A stretch of DNA of 5,008 nt from Desulfobacteraceae bacterium (GTDB lineage Bacteria > Desulfobacterota > DSM-4660 > Desulfatiglandales > HGW-15), in the NCBI GenBank assembly GCA_003819975.1, contig RPPU01000371.1, positions 1 to 5,008 of the forward strand, in the 5' to 3' direction. Below the pieces are notes generated by a model, which was not told where the DNA came from, searched no databases, and saw only the letters and a program-made list of their open reading frames with translations. The position numbers and the translations under genes were made by a program. This document shows positions 4,506-5,008 of this stretch, one piece after another (within the stretch, counting starts at the first letter, position 1; each line of letters starts with the position of its first letter).

Positions 4506-4955
4506 TCAAGGTTTTTCCGTTTTAATATTCAATTCCTGAAAAATTTCGACCGCAGATTGAACCAACTTGGGGCAAAGGGTGTCAAAGAGTTTTTCCTTTT
4601 CGATCTTTTCTTTGCCTTCCGGGGTCAGCATATCGGCGCCCAAGAGTTCCTTGCAAAGGATCGTGTCATAGCGGTCGATAAAGCGTTGGATGAATTCACG
4701 CGTCAATTCGTTGGCTTTGAGCCGGGTGGCGCGTTCGTCGGTCGTGCTTTCCAGGGCCAAACCGATCGCCATTAAGGCGCCGCTGACCGCCCCGCAAACC
4801 AAGCCCAAGCGGCCCATGCCGCCGCCAAAAGCGCGACCCATTCTTTTGCTTATTTCCGGATCAATCCCGTGTTGTTCCCCAATGGTCATGGCCACGGCCT
4901 GACAACAATTATGTCCGTGGATAAAGGTATCAACCGCTTTTTCTTCAGGGTTCAT
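4506..4955 (-). CDS. C_GCAxxG_C_C family putative redox-active protein
   Basis: The 149-residue product has the family's cysteine layout: C17/C18 in HNCCQAV, C54 in the GLVCGAVSGALM segment after a glycine-rich FGGGMGRLG, C101 in ILCKELLG, and C128 in LCPKLVQSAVEIF. This matches the family named for its C...GCAxxG...C...C pattern, and the length is typical. It is proposed to be a redox or metal-binding protein and is common in anaerobes; the exact reaction is not known. There is no signal peptide; the glycine-rich helix around 50-66 is part of the motif rather than a membrane anchor. The ATG at 4955 is fixed by AAGGAGG 8 nt upstream. The gene stands alone and converges on the HAD gene across a repeat-bearing gap. 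No clear hairpin terminator follows it, only a T-rich stretch near 4485-4493 on its strand. Confidence 0.9.
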   Translation of the reverse strand: MNPEEKAVDTFIHGHNCCQAVAMTIGEQHGIDPEISKRMGRAFGGGMGRLGLVCGAVSGALMAIGLALESTTDERATRLKANELTREFIQRFIDRYDTILCKELLGADMLTPEGKEKIEKEKLFDTLCPKLVQSAVEIFQELNIKTEKP

Positions 4956-4963
4956 GCAGATGG

Positions 4964-4970
4964 CCTCCTT
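4964..4970 (-). promoter_or_regulatory. Shine-Dalgarno of the C_GCAxxG_C_C gene
   Basis: On the minus strand AAGGAGG is followed by 8 nt and then ATG at 4955. It is among the best ribosome sites in the window and confirms the start. Further upstream on this strand, TAATAT (4984-4989) could be a -10 box, but its -35 would fall at or beyond the window edge. Confidence 0.8.
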
Positions 4971-5008
4971 GTTTAAGCAAGATATTAACTGTCTTACAAT
5001 AGTGTTCA

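Noticed and set aside
4494..4775. Plus-strand open frame of 93 codons
   Set aside because: It is the antisense shadow of the C_GCAxxG_C_C gene, whose cysteine motif and strong ribosome site on the minus strand are decisive.

Overview
The window is a 5 kb stretch of bacterial chromosome. It has six well-supported genes, the tail of a seventh and one candidate leader peptide, separated by unusually repeat-rich gaps. Nothing in it names the organism firmly. The moderate GC content, the C_GCAxxG_C_C redox protein (a family mostly of anaerobes) and the style of the intergenic repeats (CGAATAT heptamers, a GTAGAGACG palindrome, CAGGAGT/AGAATAA modules) suggest an anaerobic, probably Gram-negative bacterium. 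Desulfobacterota (former Deltaproteobacteria) or a related environmental lineage fits best, but this is an inference from memory of such genomes.

Left part (1-1135): the C-terminal 58 codons of an unrecognised protein end at 178, followed by an AT-rich gap. A compact two-gene toxin-antitoxin-like module comes next: a PIN-domain nuclease (407-841) overlaps by ATGA a 72-residue partner (838-1056). The module is closed by a strong hairpin terminator with a perfect 18-bp stem (1095-1133). It is visibly more AT-rich than the genes to its right, which fits a mobile accessory cassette.

Middle and right part (1136-5008): a fold-type I PLP-dependent aminotransferase of the histidinol-phosphate aminotransferase-like group (1240-2343) is followed by a 374-bp repeat mosaic. 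Then come two different HAD-superfamily phosphatases on the same strand (2718-3350 and 3571-4251). A C_GCAxxG_C_C protein (4506-4955) runs convergently on the minus strand. The long gaps filled with different inverted repeats argue against one tight operon for the three plus-strand metabolic genes. A shared small-molecule role (amino-group transfer plus phosphate removal) is possible but not shown.

The most interesting part is the leader of the second HAD gene (3352-3574). It holds a roughly 150-bp nested imperfect inverted repeat and a 24-codon open reading frame that has its own Shine-Dalgarno-like sequence and overlaps the HAD start by ATGA. It also has an octamer that could pair either within the hairpin or with the HAD ribosome-binding/start region. 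Together these could form a translational control device, but the idea is unproven. Other points of note are the toxin-first PIN module with an unnamed partner, a 102-bp element with 17-bp terminal inverted repeats, and a 32-bp perfect palindrome beside a truncated second copy.
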